A stretch of DNA of 64,000 nt, taken from contig NZ_JAKIKP010000009.1 in assembly GCF_023284065.1 (NCBI RefSeq), forward strand, positions 1 through 64,000, given 5' to 3'. The position numbers were made by a program, and so were the translations under genes. This DNA is from Shewanella gaetbuli. GTDB lineage: Bacteria > Pseudomonadota > Gammaproteobacteria > Enterobacterales > Shewanellaceae. Every line of letters begins with the position of its first letter. The stretch's first letter is position 1. The notes below the pieces were generated by a model. The model saw only the letters and a list, made by a program, of their open reading frames with translations, did no database searches and was not told where the DNA came from. Of the stretch, positions 48,499 through 57,638 are shown in pieces.

Positions 48499-49136
48499 CT
48501 TGCAAGTTTGGCGGTTTTGATGCTGTTAGGAGTTGTTACCGCATCCCCTATTGCACCATTCCTTGGGGCAGTTTAATCTCCTCTTACTCACCCTCTAAAG
48601 CTCGGCATTTCAAGTGTTGTCCCATTGTCCCAACTGCCCACGGTAAGTGAGTAAATGGGGGCTTGTTAGTTTCGCCTGATTGGCTTTTTCGGCTTGCCAT
48701 CGAAGAAGGCCAATACTCTGAACCAGTAGAGTGATTCTTCATAACCTAGGCTATGCGTTGGGCGTGCAGGCGGGATGAACCCCAGTTTACGTCCTAGGCT
48801 GATAATCACATAGAACGTGAATTTTAGCGTCAGCTAAGGAGCGAGTACTACGAATACCGTCAGACAATATCGGGTAAGCGCGTATCCTGCGCCATAAGGT
48901 TGTTCGAGTAAGGCAATGTCAATACACCACCAAGGCCTGCCAGCATGGCTATTGGTAAGGTAATGGGGGCTCGTCGCATCACAAATTGCATGTTAACGCC
49001 CTCCAGTGTTGTGCTGTGAGCTTTCCCATGCTTACTCCACAGTAGCTGAAATAATGGAGGGGGAATAATGGCTGCCCACCACTAAACAGGTAGTTGGTAA
49101 CGGACATCTGCACACCGATTTGGACGGTGAAAAATA
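48499..49136. other. Region of gene debris between higBA and yicC
   Basis: No intact gene. On the minus strand an open stretch from about 48837 to 48674 encodes SLGRKLGFIPPARPTHSLGY and ends KPKKPIRRN before a stop; it has a protein-like composition but no start, and I do not recognise it. Next to it lies a truncated signal-peptide gene start (48860-48991, listed separately). The mix of fragments suggests repeated insertion and deletion at this site. Confidence 0.55.
48860..48991 (-). pseudogene. Truncated start of an exported-protein gene, BepA-like
   Basis: A 43-codon frame begins with an ATG seven bases after GGAGGG. It encodes a clear signal peptide (MRRAPITLPIAMLAGLGGVL) and a mature start AQDTRLPDI, then stops. 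The LPD start resembles that of BepA/YfgC M48 metalloproteases, but the match is too short to be sure. The good ribosome binding site and sudden stop suggest a former gene cut by deletion. Confidence 0.45.
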
Positions 49137-49184
49137 AAAAAGCCCTGTATTTACAATGCTCTTCACAAGGTAACACAGGGCTTT
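49137..49184 (-). terminator. Terminator after yicC
   Basis: AAAAGCCCTGT and ACAGGGCTTTT arms flank a 25-base loop; on the minus strand the stem is followed by TTTTTTATTTTT. It lies 28 bases after the yicC stop. Confidence 0.8.
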
Positions 49185-49211
49185 TAAGACATTCTTGGGC
49201 GGGTGAAAAAG

Positions 49212-50075
49212 CTACTCAATATTCTGGATCTGCTCTCTCATCTGCTCAATTAGCACTTTAAGTTCTACTGCTGCAGCGGTGATTTCTGCGCTGATTGATT
49301 TTGATGCTAGGGTGTTTGATTCACGGTTAAATTCTTGCATCATGAAGTCGAGGCGTCTGCCTTCGCTGCCGCCTTTTTTGAGGATGCGGCGGGCTTCGGT
49401 GACGTGGGCTTCTAATCGATCCATCTCTTCGGCTACATCTTGTTTTTGTGCCAGTAATACCATTTCTTGTTCGATGCGTGCTGGGTCAAGTTCACCTTGA
49501 ATATCGGCTAGGCGATTGGTGAGCTTTTCACGTTGGTATTGCATCACGGTGGGCATGTGTTCACGTACGATGTTAACTTGCTCCATCACGCTGTCTAGAC
49601 GTGTCATTAACATGTCTTTCATTGCGCTTCCTTCACGGCCACGTGCTTCAATAAATTGGTCGATGGCGGTGTCGAATACGCTCATTAATTCGGCGCCGAT
49701 GCTGTCCATGTCTTGTTCGGCTGATGATAAAACACCTGGCCAGCGTAGTACATCTGTTAGGCTCAGTTCACCTTGGCCAGCTTCTTGTTTTAACCAGTTT
49801 GCAGCGCTAAGTAATTGCTTGGCGAGGTCTTGATTAAGTTGTAGCTCGTTGTTGCTGTTGTCGGCTAATTCATAACGTAAGTTCACTTCAACTTTACCGC
49901 GATTTAAGCGTTTACGTAGGCGATCTCTTAGTACAGGCTCAAAGCTTCGAAATTGTTCAGGTAAGCGTAGGTAGGTTTCTAAATAACGTTGGTTGACTGA
50001 ACGGATTTCCCATGAGGCGGTTCCCCATTCGGCTTTGTGCTCGATGCGAGCGTAGGCTGTCATGCTTTGGATCAT
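49212..50075 (-). CDS. yicC: YicC family protein (endoribonuclease-type)
   Basis: The 287-residue protein matches YicC: N-terminus MIQSMTAYAR and SVNQRYLE, and C-terminus GRRLDFMMQEFNRESNTLASK. Recent work on the family describes metal-dependent endoribonuclease activity; that is family knowledge. I chose the start at 50075, where AGGAC lies upstream; the frame extends six codons further to 50093. It is divergent from rph, as in E. coli. Confidence 0.93.
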   Translation of the reverse strand: MIQSMTAYARIEHKAEWGTASWEIRSVNQRYLETYLRLPEQFRSFEPVLRDRLRKRLNRGKVEVNLRYELADNSNNELQLNQDLAKQLLSAANWLKQEAGQGELSLTDVLRWPGVLSSAEQDMDSIGAELMSVFDTAIDQFIEARGREGSAMKDMLMTRLDSVMEQVNIVREHMPTVMQYQREKLTNRLADIQGELDPARIEQEMVLLAQKQDVAEEMDRLEAHVTEARRILKKGGSEGRRLDFMMQEFNRESNTLASKSISAEITAAAVELKVLIEQMREQIQNIE

Positions 50076-50242
50076 GAAGTGTCCTATTATCATTTAAGTC
50101 AGATTGATAGGTGATTATAGCGGGTTTCTGGTGACGTATTAAAGGATTCGTTCACAGAATGACGGCTTTGCATGGCATCTGGGCATTTATATGACTATAA
50201 TATCGACCCAATTTAAAGACGAATTCGATAACAGGACTATAC

Positions 50243-50956
50243 ATGCGCCCAAGCAATCGTACACCCGCTCAAACTCGCCCAATTACTATTACCCGTAACT
50301 TTACTGCTCATGCAGAAGGGTCTGTTTTAGTTGAATTTGGTGATACCAAAGTACTTTGTACTGCTAGTTTTACTGAAGGTGTACCGCGCTTTTTGAAAGG
50401 CCAAGGCCAAGGCTGGGTTACGGCTGAATATGGCATGTTACCGCGTTCAACTCATAGCCGTATGGATCGTGAGGCGGCTCGTGGCAAGCAGTCTGGTCGT
50501 ACTCAAGAAATTCAGCGTTTAATTGGTCGTTCTTTACGTGCTGCGGTTGATATGAAATTACTGGGTGAAAACACTATTGTAATTGATTGTGATGTTATTC
50601 AAGCGGATGGTGGTACACGTACTGCGGCAATTACAGGTGCTTGCGTAGCATTAGTTGATGCGCTTAATTGGGCGCGTGGCAAAGGCATTATTAAAGCCAA
50701 TCCATTGAAGTTCTTAATTGCTGCCGTTAGCGTGGGTATTTTTGAAGGTGAAGCAATTAGCGACCTTGAATATATTGAAGACAGTGCAGCTGAAACCGAT
50801 ATGAACGTTGTAATGACGGAAACAGGTAAAATTATTGAAATTCAGGGTACTGCTGAAGGTGAGCCGTTTAGTCATGAAGAGTTGATTGAGCTATTGGGCT
50901 TAGCGAAAAACAGTATTCGTGAAATTGTCGATGTTCAGAAAGCGGCTTTAAGCTAA
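50243..50956 (+). CDS. rph: Ribonuclease PH
   Basis: The 237-residue phosphorolytic exoribonuclease trims tRNA 3' ends. Family segments include [43 protein letters not shown] and [19 protein letters not shown], and the length is standard, so unlike the frameshifted allele of E. coli K-12 it is intact. It is followed closely by a hairpin and pyrE. Confidence 0.97.
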   Translation: MRPSNRTPAQTRPITITRNFTAHAEGSVLVEFGDTKVLCTASFTEGVPRFLKGQGQGWVTAEYGMLPRSTHSRMDREAARGKQSGRTQEIQRLIGRSLRAAVDMKLLGENTIVIDCDVIQADGGTRTAAITGACVALVDALNWARGKGIIKANPLKFLIAAVSVGIFEGEAISDLEYIEDSAAETDMNVVMTETGKIIEIQGTAEGEPFSHEELIELLGLAKNSIREIVDVQKAALS

Positions 50957-50972
50957 AATTGTTGTGAAAATA

Positions 50973-50998
50973 GGGGGCCGTTTACGGTCCCTTTTTTT
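50973..50998 (+). terminator. Attenuator-type terminator between rph and pyrE
   Basis: GGGGCCG, loop TTTA, CGGTCCC (one G-T pair) followed by seven T. It starts 17 bases after the rph stop and ends 30 before pyrE. In E. coli, translation of rph up to such a hairpin couples pyrE expression to UTP level; the same layout is seen here. Confidence 0.8.
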
Positions 50999-51027
50999 AA
51001 GTAAAAATTGTCATTTGAGGAAGAATA

Positions 51028-51669
51028 GTGAAAGCTTATCAACGCGAGTTTATTGAATTTGCTCTAGAGCGTCAGGTGTTACGTTTTGGCGAGTTCACCT
51101 TAAAGTCTGGACGTACTAGCCCATACTTTTTTAACGCTGGTTTATTTAACACGGGCAAGGATTTAGCGCGTTTAGGTCGTTTTTATGCTGCGGCATTAAT
51201 GGATGCAGGCATTGAGTTTGATTTACTATTTGGCCCTGCTTACAAAGGTATCCCTATTGCCACTACTACGGCGGTTGCCTTGTGTGATCACCATGATGTT
51301 GATGTGCCTTATTGCTTTAACCGTAAAGAAGCTAAAACTCACGGTGAAGGGGGTAATTTAGTGGGTAGCGCGCTACAAGGTAAGGTCATGTTAGTGGATG
51401 ACGTGATTACTGCGGGTACGGCTATTCGCGAATCGATGGAAATTATTAATGCTAATAATGCGCAACTTGCTGGGGTGTTAATTGCATTAGACCGCCAAGA
51501 AAAAGGCAAGGGTGAATTGTCGGCGATTCAAGAAGTTGAACGGGACTTTGGCTGTGAGATTGTATCGATTATTAAACTTGCTGATTTGATTAGCTATTTA
51601 TCTGAAAAGCCTGGAATGGAAACTGAGTTGGCTTCTGTGAGTGCGTATCGCGAGCAATATGGTATTTAA
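51028..51669 (+). CDS. pyrE: Orotate phosphoribosyltransferase
   Basis: The 213-residue enzyme joins orotate and PRPP to make OMP in pyrimidine synthesis. The PRPP-binding motif is [16 protein letters not shown] (about 119-134) and FGPAYKGIP is present near residue 70. The start is GTG preceded by GAGGAAGA. It forms an operon with rph, controlled by the hairpin between them, and ends at a terminator. Confidence 0.97.
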   Translation: MKAYQREFIEFALERQVLRFGEFTLKSGRTSPYFFNAGLFNTGKDLARLGRFYAAALMDAGIEFDLLFGPAYKGIPIATTTAVALCDHHDVDVPYCFNRKEAKTHGEGGNLVGSALQGKVMLVDDVITAGTAIRESMEIINANNAQLAGVLIALDRQEKGKGELSAIQEVERDFGCEIVSIIKLADLISYLSEKPGMETELASVSAYREQYGI

Positions 51670-51698
51670 TCACGCTTGTTAGTATATGGCTTTAAAAC

Positions 51699-51728
51699 AA
51701 AAACGCAGCCCAATGGCTGCGTTTTTTT
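51699..51728. terminator. Terminator between convergent pyrE and folE
   Basis: AAAACGCAGCC, loop CAAT, GGCTGCGTTTTTTT; A run on the left and T run on the right make it usable in both directions. Confidence 0.92.
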
Positions 51729-51758
51729 GTGGGCATTCTATGTTGCCGTGGGGTCGCT

Positions 51759-52406
51759 TTATACTTGATGTAAAAACTCGGCGCGGGTGGCGGGGTTTGA
51801 TTTAAATATGCCCCCCAATGCGGTGGTGGTAGTTGAGCTGGTGGAATCCATTACCCCACGTGATTTAACGCAGTAATGTACGGCATCCATTTTCACGGCG
51901 ACATCTTTGGTTTCTAATAACGTTTGTAATGCGACCAAAACCTGTTGAGTTAAACGCTCTTGTACTTGGGGGCGTTGGGCAAAAAAGCGCACGATACGGT
52001 TAATTTTCGATAAACCAATAATTTTAGTTCGAGGTAAGTAAGCCACAGTTGCAACCCCGTCAATGGTAACTAAGTGATGCTCGCAGGTACTGGTTAGGCT
52101 GATGTCTTGAACTCGTACCATTTCATCAACGCCCATTTTATTTTCTATGACGGTAATTTTTGGAAAGTTTTCGTAGTCAAGGCCCGAGAAAATTTCATCA
52201 ACGTACATTTTGGCTATTCTGCGTGGAGTATCAGCTAAGCTGTCGTCTGTTAAGTCTAGTGACATTAACGTCAGAATTTCACGCATGTGATGCTCTATTT
52301 TGACCTTGCGATCTTCTGGGGTAGAGGTTTTTGGCAGCATAGGGGTTTCAAGCCCACGATCAGCTAAGGCTTTTTGGACTTTAATAGCGGCTTCAGATAA
52401 TGCCAT
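51759..52406 (-). CDS. folE: GTP cyclohydrolase I
   Basis: The 215-residue enzyme opens GTP to 7,8-dihydroneopterin triphosphate, the first step of folate synthesis. The zinc ligands appear in TSTCEHHL (Cys and His) and in HYCVKSRGV (second Cys). The ATG at 52406 has GGAGGAT upstream; a much longer frame to 52508 has unrelated codons. It is a single gene. Confidence 0.96.
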   Translation of the reverse strand: MALSEAAIKVQKALADRGLETPMLPKTSTPEDRKVKIEHHMREILTLMSLDLTDDSLADTPRRIAKMYVDEIFSGLDYENFPKITVIENKMGVDEMVRVQDISLTSTCEHHLVTIDGVATVAYLPRTKIIGLSKINRIVRFFAQRPQVQERLTQQVLVALQTLLETKDVAVKMDAVHYCVKSRGVMDSTSSTTTTALGGIFKSNPATRAEFLHQV

Positions 52407-52507
52407 GAGATCCTCCAACAACGAATAATGCAAAATAGAGTGACTATGTTGGCCACAGGATGTGGATAATAACGTTATTTGAAACAAATTAATATTATTG
52501 AAACACA

Positions 52508-52541
52508 AAAGCCGACCTTTTTAGTCAAGTATCGGCTTTTA
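52508..52541 (-). terminator. Terminator after the serine hydrolase gene
   Basis: AAAAGCCGA and TCGGCTTTT arms with a 16-base loop, 15 bases after the stop at 52556 on the minus strand. Confidence 0.7.
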
Positions 52542-52555
52542 ACGACAATTACGTT

Positions 52556-53854
52556 CTAGTTATCAGTTGCTTTCAGCGCTTTAGCTATTGGTCTTAGGAA
52601 CATATAAATTGGCGATTTAGGCACAGTTGAGTAGTAAGCTATAACTAAACCGTCTTCAGGGGAGACATAAAGCCCTTGGCCAAACATGCCCCCCTTAAAG
52701 ATGCCACCATCAGCATATACCGCATCCCATTGGCGAGATTGGCCTACTGGTTGCTCACCTAAGTAGTGTTCAACAAAGACAGGGCCATCGCCTTTCATAA
52801 ATGAATCTGGATGTTGTACATCGGCTATACGAGCCAAGGCTTTGTCAGAAACAACTTGCTTATCAGCAACTAATGACCAATATGACGTGTACAATAAACC
52901 ATAGCGTGCAAGGTCGCGTAATCGAGATGACACTATGCCATGAGCCATTGCCATACCGTCTGGTGCTAAATTAATTTGCAGTGAACTGTCGGCTTTAACA
53001 TGTGACCACACGCGCTCATCAAAAGCATCAGACCAAGTTTTTTGGGTAATAGCTTCGGCAATAAAGACTAGCATTTGGGTGATGCCAGAGCTGTATTCAA
53101 AAGCTTTTCCTGCAGGACCTGTGCGTTCTGCTGTTTTTAAAATCTCACGCATGGTTTCAACTTCGCCGTTTTTGTATGCTTCATTAAACTCTGCGAGGTA
53201 ATAACGGGTTGCTATCGAATCTGGGTTTGCGCGAGACTCAGGGCTGTCGTGAGTATCAGTGCCAGGCACCATATCAAGTAACTCAATAATGCGGGTGTCG
53301 CCTAGTGCGCTGCCTTTAAAGTCAGGTAAAAATTTCTCAACTTTATCTGAATCTTTAATCTTGCCTTCATCAATAAGTTGTTCAATGAGGAGAGCAGCAG
53401 TTGGCTTGGCTACCGATGCCCAAAGGTGGTTATCCGCTGGGTGGATACCTGGATAGCTTTCGTAGACGATTTCTCCTTTATGCATGATGATCATGGCTTT
53501 TAGTGCCGAGCGAGGATCGTTGACAGCTTGCTTGAATGTCATCTCTCCCCATAGAGTATTAGCGCGAAGATCGCCAAGCGTTTTTTCCCAGTCAATATCA
53601 CTTTGTTTGAAAGTATTTTCTGGTAAGCGATTAGGGATAATTGCGGTAAGCATGGTGCGAGAGATGTTTTCGCTCCACCACGAGGTGACCTCACCACCAC
53701 TTAGTAATTTTACATAACTAGTATCACTGGCGTAGAGCTGATTTTGTTCGAGTGAAAATCCATCTCGGGTTTTAGTGACATCAAGTTGGCCAGCGTTAAG
53801 AGCGAAGCTAGTGAGTAACAAGCTTGGAATAGTTTTAGTTAAAAATGATCTCAT
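52556..53854 (-). CDS. Class C beta-lactamase-type serine hydrolase, exported
   Basis: The 432-residue protein has a signal peptide (about 1-21) and a penicillin-binding-protein-like fold. The SxxK motif is SVAK at 147-150 and a YSS motif (FEYSSGI) replaces the usual YxN; the later GGxF-type motif may be GGIFKGGMFGQG. This class includes esterases, D-aminopeptidases and beta-lactamase-like enzymes. Antibiotic resistance cannot be inferred. It is a single gene. Confidence 0.85.
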   Translation of the reverse strand: MRSFLTKTIPSLLLTSFALNAGQLDVTKTRDGFSLEQNQLYASDTSYVKLLSGGEVTSWWSENISRTMLTAIIPNRLPENTFKQSDIDWEKTLGDLRANTLWGEMTFKQAVNDPRSALKAMIIMHKGEIVYESYPGIHPADNHLWASVAKPTAALLIEQLIDEGKIKDSDKVEKFLPDFKGSALGDTRIIELLDMVPGTDTHDSPESRANPDSIATRYYLAEFNEAYKNGEVETMREILKTAERTGPAGKAFEYSSGITQMLVFIAEAITQKTWSDAFDERVWSHVKADSSLQINLAPDGMAMAHGIVSSRLRDLARYGLLYTSYWSLVADKQVVSDKALARIADVQHPDSFMKGDGPVFVEHYLGEQPVGQSRQWDAVYADGGIFKGGMFGQGLYVSPEDGLVIAYYSTVPKSPIYMFLRPIAKALKATDN

Positions 53855-53981
53855 ATTTCCCTCATGTATGTGAATAAAGTATAGCCTTGCACCATGAGGA
53901 CAATAGAACAGGTGGAAAGGGTTATCAATAAAGATAACCCAATAATATTAGTAAGTTATGCCTGTGTGAATATTTTGACTG

Positions 53982-54575
53982 CTAGCTGTTTAGAAGTTGT
54001 TGTTGAATAAAGTTCCACTGCTGTTCAAAGTGCTGTGTCGGTTTTTGTTTAAAATCGCTACGAACAAATTGTGAAATACGTCCTTCAGCAAATGCCAACA
54101 GTAAATTGGCTAAAATGGCTTCGTCAATGTTGAAACCTTGTCCTTCTCGTAAGGTTTTTTCACGGAGTATTTGCTTAATTTGGGTTTCTACTTTGGCAAA
54201 TAAAGCACTGATACGACTTCTTAATCGTTCATTTTCACCTAATAGTGCGTCACCGTTAAGCACTCTAGAGATGCCTGGGTTACGCTCTGAAAACACTAAT
54301 AGCAGTTGTAGCACTAATTGGCAGCGCTTCATGGTGTCTTTTTCATCGTCCATGATGATATTTAGACGCGATAAAATAGCGTCTTCGATAAATTCGATAA
54401 GTCCTTCAAACATTCTAGCTTTACTGGGGAAATGACGATATAACGCGGCTTCAGAAACTCCCACTTCGGCGGCTAATTTAGCCGTGGTGATCCGTTGACC
54501 AGGGCTAGTTTCAAGCATTTGTGCTAAACATTGTAATATGTGTTCGCGACGATTAATTTTCGGGCTGTCAGCCAT
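53982..54575 (-). CDS. slmA: Nucleoid occlusion factor SlmA
   Basis: The 197-residue TetR-fold protein begins [18 protein letters not shown] and has the helix-turn-helix [20 protein letters not shown]. SlmA binds specific chromosomal sites and stops FtsZ assembly over the nucleoid. The length and the position next to dut and coaBC remnants agree with the E. coli order coaBC-dut-slmA. Confidence 0.95.
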   Translation of the reverse strand: MADSPKINRREHILQCLAQMLETSPGQRITTAKLAAEVGVSEAALYRHFPSKARMFEGLIEFIEDAILSRLNIIMDDEKDTMKRCQLVLQLLLVFSERNPGISRVLNGDALLGENERLRSRISALFAKVETQIKQILREKTLREGQGFNIDEAILANLLLAFAEGRISQFVRSDFKQKPTQHFEQQWNFIQQQLLNS

Positions 54576-54611
54576 TATTCTTTTCCTTGACTCAGTGACA
54601 ACATGTGATGG

Positions 54612-54808
54612 TTATTTGGTGCTAAAGTGACCAAATCCACCTTCACCTCGATCTGAGCGATTAAATTCATCAACTACAGTAAATTGTGCTTGTACAATTG
54701 GAACAAAAACTCATTGCGGCATCGGGTGTCGCGTAATCTGATAGAGGGAGCTCACTACTTCCTATGCGATATACGCGAATCCAGAATTTTCAGTTCAACG
54801 GGTGTTTG
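54612..54808 (-). pseudogene. dut: dut (dUTP pyrophosphatase) pseudogene with internal deletion
   Basis: On the minus strand, 197 bases between coaBC and slmA hold both ends of a dUTPase gene. The 5' part encodes QTPVELKILDSRI, then in a shifted frame GSSELPLSDYATPDAAM. The 3' part encodes [15 protein letters not shown] and [16 protein letters not shown] with a stop at 54612. The middle of about 85-90 codons, with most active-site motifs, is gone. The start ATG is missing, and a near-duplicated 7-base segment (CGTATATCGCATA) shifts the frame. It cannot encode an active trimeric dUTPase. Confidence 0.9.
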
Positions 54809-54810
54809 CT

Positions 54811-56010
54811 TTAATTTGGCATTTGTTGATTAATTAACGCTAATAATTGGCGTGCCAGTACAAGTTTATCTGCCACGGGTAAAGCCTGACTTCCGTTAGG
54901 CCAAAATACTTGCAACGCGTTGTTATCGGCATTAAATCCTAAGCCTTTAACAGATACATCATTAGCGGCAATCATATCGAGTTTTTTATGTTCGAGCTTG
55001 CCTTTAGCATACCCTTCAACGTTGCTGGTTTCTGCGGCGAACCCAACCGTAAATGGCTTGTTAGCTAAAGCGGCAACGCTGGCCAGTATATCGGGGTTTT
55101 TAACTAAATTAAGTTGCATTTTATCGGCAGATTTTTTTATTTTTTCATTAGCAGCATCAGCAAAGCGATAATCTGCTACCGCAGCACAACCAATAAAAAT
55201 ATCAATGCCTTCTACATTGTCCATTACCGAGTCGAGCATTTGCTGCGCTGACTCTACATTGATTCGCTGGACATTGTTAGGAGTGGCTAAATTAACAGGC
55301 CCTGAAATTAAAGTGACGTCAGCGCCCATTTCTGCCGCTGCTTGCGCCAATGCAAAGCCCATTTTGCCTGAACTATGATTTGAGATATATCTTACCGGAT
55401 CAATGGCTTCTCGAGTTGGCCCTGCGGTTAATAATAACTTTTTGCCTTGCAATGGTTTATTTGTGGTTGTTGCAACAAACTCAACGGCTTTTTCGGCAAT
55501 GTCTAGTGGCTCTAACATTCGACCAGGGCCGATTTCACCACAAGCTTGGCTACCTGATGCTGGCCCCCAAATGGTGTAATTTTTACGTGATAAGTTAGCA
55601 ATGTTCTCTTGAGTGGCGATGTTTTGGTACATCTGCTGGTTCATGGCTGGACAAACAATCACTGGTGCGCTGGTGGCTAAGCATGTTGTTGTCAGTAAAT
55701 CGTCAGCCATGCCGGCATTGACTCTAGCGATAAGGTTTGCTGTCGCGGGCGCTAAAATGACCATATCAGCCCAGCGAGCAAGCTCTATGTGGCCCATTGC
55801 CGCTTCTGCAGCGGGGTCAAGTAAGTCTGCAGCAACAGGATGGCCTGATAGCGCTTGAATCGTTAACGGGGTTATAAACTCCATTGCGCTTTGGGTCATT
55901 ATCACTCGAACATCTGCGCCGCGCTCTTTTAAGCGGCGTATCAGGTCAGCACTTTTATAAGCAGCAATACCGCCACCGATACCTAATACGATTTTTTTAT
56001 CTGTCAGCAT
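54811..56010 (-). CDS. coaBC: Bifunctional phosphopantothenoylcysteine decarboxylase / phosphopantothenate-cysteine ligase
   Basis: The 399-residue coenzyme A biosynthesis enzyme has an N-terminal flavin decarboxylase domain, [18 protein letters not shown] and later CPAMNQQMY, and a C-terminal synthetase domain beginning around [20 protein letters not shown] (split here) with [18 protein letters not shown] block [13 protein letters not shown] place the start at the ATG at 56010; an upstream TTG at 56028 would add six residues. The stop is 3 bases from the dut remnant. Confidence 0.95.
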   Translation of the reverse strand: MLTDKKIVLGIGGGIAAYKSADLIRRLKERGADVRVIMTQSAMEFITPLTIQALSGHPVAADLLDPAAEAAMGHIELARWADMVILAPATANLIARVNAGMADDLLTTTCLATSAPVIVCPAMNQQMYQNIATQENIANLSRKNYTIWGPASGSQACGEIGPGRMLEPLDIAEKAVEFVATTTNKPLQGKKLLLTAGPTREAIDPVRYISNHSSGKMGFALAQAAAEMGADVTLISGPVNLATPNNVQRINVESAQQMLDSVMDNVEGIDIFIGCAAVADYRFADAANEKIKKSADKMQLNLVKNPDILASVAALANKPFTVGFAAETSNVEGYAKGKLEHKKLDMIAANDVSVKGLGFNADNNALQVFWPNGSQALPVADKLVLARQLLALINQQMPN

Positions 56011-56162
56011 GGGAAAAATTCGCTTCAAATACTAATGCGGCTAAAGATACCACAAAGCAATCCAAAGTGGGTGAAGATCAATACGCAAAATATTCGGTTT
56101 TATTCATTTTAGATAAGGCTATGATGGTGATGTAAAGCGACCCAGCTAAACAAGGAACGTTT

Positions 56163-56840
56163 ATGGCGATAAAAGATTGGCCTCAGGGAGAAGGGCCAAG
56201 AGAAAAGTTACTTTCCCATGGTGCAGCATATTTATCTGATGCTGAGTTACTGGCGGTTATTTTGCGTAATGGCCAAGCAGGACAAAATGCGCTGGAGTTA
56301 TCACGACATCTGATCAGTGAATTTGGCGGCTTACGTAAATTAGTTTCATCATCAAAGCAGCAGGTTTGTAAAATTTCTGGTATTGGGCCGGTAAAATATG
56401 CTCAATTACAGGCCGCAGCCGAAATTTCTACCCGAATTGCACGAGAAAATTTGCAAAGAGGTCAAATTTTGACAAATCCTGATTTAACTCGGGACTATTT
56501 AATGAGACAATTAGCAGACCGATCCTATGAAGTGTTCGCTTTATTATTGTTGGATAGCCAACATAGAGTCATTCAATTTGTAGAATTATTCCGCGGAACC
56601 ATTAATGCCGCCTCGGTTTATCCTCGTGAGGTGATAAGCTTAGTGCTGGAAAAAAATGCCGCGGCTGTAATAGTGTGTCACAACCATCCATCTGGAATTG
56701 CAGAGCCCAGTCAAGCTGATCGGCGAATAACTGAGCGAATAAAAAATGCATTAGAAACTATCGATGTTTCTCTTTTAGATCATATGGTTGTAGGTGATAA
56801 AGAGATAGTGTCCTTCGCCGAGCGAGGATGGATAATTTAA
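56163..56840 (+). CDS. radC: RadC family JAB-domain protein
   Basis: The 225-residue protein has an N-terminal helix-hairpin-helix-like region (ISGIGPVKYAQLQAA) and a C-terminal JAB/MPN domain with the metal motif HNHPSGIAEPSQAD. The family was once called a DNA repair protein; its real function is unsettled. It is divergent from coaBC and upstream of rpmBG, the same order as in E. coli. Confidence 0.94.
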   Translation: MAIKDWPQGEGPREKLLSHGAAYLSDAELLAVILRNGQAGQNALELSRHLISEFGGLRKLVSSSKQQVCKISGIGPVKYAQLQAAAEISTRIARENLQRGQILTNPDLTRDYLMRQLADRSYEVFALLLLDSQHRVIQFVELFRGTINAASVYPREVISLVLEKNAAAVIVCHNHPSGIAEPSQADRRITERIKNALETIDVSLLDHMVVGDKEIVSFAERGWII

Positions 56841-56961
56841 TCAGTACTTGATCTTGTGTAGCCAATCGTGTATAAAATGCGCCCTCTTTGTGCCTCGGGC
56901 GACGGCCATACGAGGCACATTAATGCTCGAGCGTTAAAAATTTGTTTTGGAGAAGATTGAC

Positions 56962-57198
56962 ATGTCAAGAGTATGCCAAGTAACTGGCAAAAAGCCTATG
57001 GTTGGTAACAACCGTTCGCATGCTAAAAACGCGACTCGTCGTCGTTTTTTACCTAACCTACAAAACCACCGTTTTTGGTTAGAAGAAGAAAAGCGTTTCG
57101 TACAATTACGTGTATCTACTAAAGGTATTCGTATCATCGACAAGAAAGGTATTGAAGTTGTTGTTAAAGAACTTCGTGCCCGTGGCGAAAAGGTATAA
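56962..57198 (+). CDS. rpmB: 50S ribosomal protein L28
   Basis: The 78-residue protein begins [16 protein letters not shown] and has the full L28 length and basic composition. The ATG at 56962 follows GGAGAAG. It is translated from the same message as rpmG, 6 bases downstream. Confidence 0.97.
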   Translation: MSRVCQVTGKKPMVGNNRSHAKNATRRRFLPNLQNHRFWLEEEKRFVQLRVSTKGIRIIDKKGIEVVVKELRARGEKV

Positions 57199-57204
57199 TA
57201 GAAA

Positions 57205-57378
57205 ATGGCTAAATCTAAAGGTAACCGTGAGAAGATCAAATTAGTCTCTAGTGCTAAAACTGGTCATTTCTACACTACTGAAAAGAACAAGCGTAACATG
57301 CCTGAAAAAATGGAAATCAAAAAATTTGATCCAGTTATTCGTCAGCACGTTATGTACAAAGAAGCTAAAATCAAGTAA
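57205..57378 (+). CDS. rpmG: 50S ribosomal protein L33
   Basis: The 57-residue protein begins [19 protein letters not shown] and ends KEAKIK, full length for L33. It lacks the CxxC zinc pairs of C+ forms: the positions read [10 protein letters not shown] and [11 protein letters not shown], so it is a zinc-independent type. It follows rpmB by 6 bases. Confidence 0.97.
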
Positions 57379-57394
57379 TTGATATTTAATTTCT

Positions 57395-57426
57395 TTAAAA
57401 AAGCCCCTTAATAGGGGCTTTTTTTA
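57395..57426 (+). terminator. Terminator after rpmG
   Basis: AAAAAAGCCCC, TTAATA, GGGGCTTTTTTT, 17 bases after the rpmG stop. Confidence 0.94.
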
Positions 57427-57518
57427 TGCCTGCAGAAAACCTCTACATCCATTTAAGCTTACTGCTTCAATTCTGTCATAAAGGTTATATACTTCTGAGA
57501 TACGATATATTTATATAA

Positions 57519-57557
57519 AATGAAAATAAATGCTTTAAAAGTGAATTAAAATGCAAT
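57519..57557 (+). promoter_or_regulatory. Tandem ARG boxes upstream of argA
   Basis: Box 1 (57519-57536) has half sites TGAAA and ATGCT; box 2 (57540-57557) has TGAAT and ATGCA, nine of ten consensus positions. The boxes are exactly 3 bp apart, the spacing also found at the argE-argC operator at 6644-6682. They lie 82 bases upstream of the argA start. Confidence 0.78.
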
Positions 57558-57638
57558 AGCATTGCTTTTTAATACATGTACTAGGTGGTTGTAGCCTAGT
57601 TGAAGTTAATATTTAATCAATTTGAGGTGAATATACCT

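Noticed and set aside
48979..49176. 65-codon open frame on the minus strand before the truncated signal-peptide gene
   Set aside because: It begins within the yicC terminator and has no good start; part of it may be older coding debris, but it is not a supported gene.
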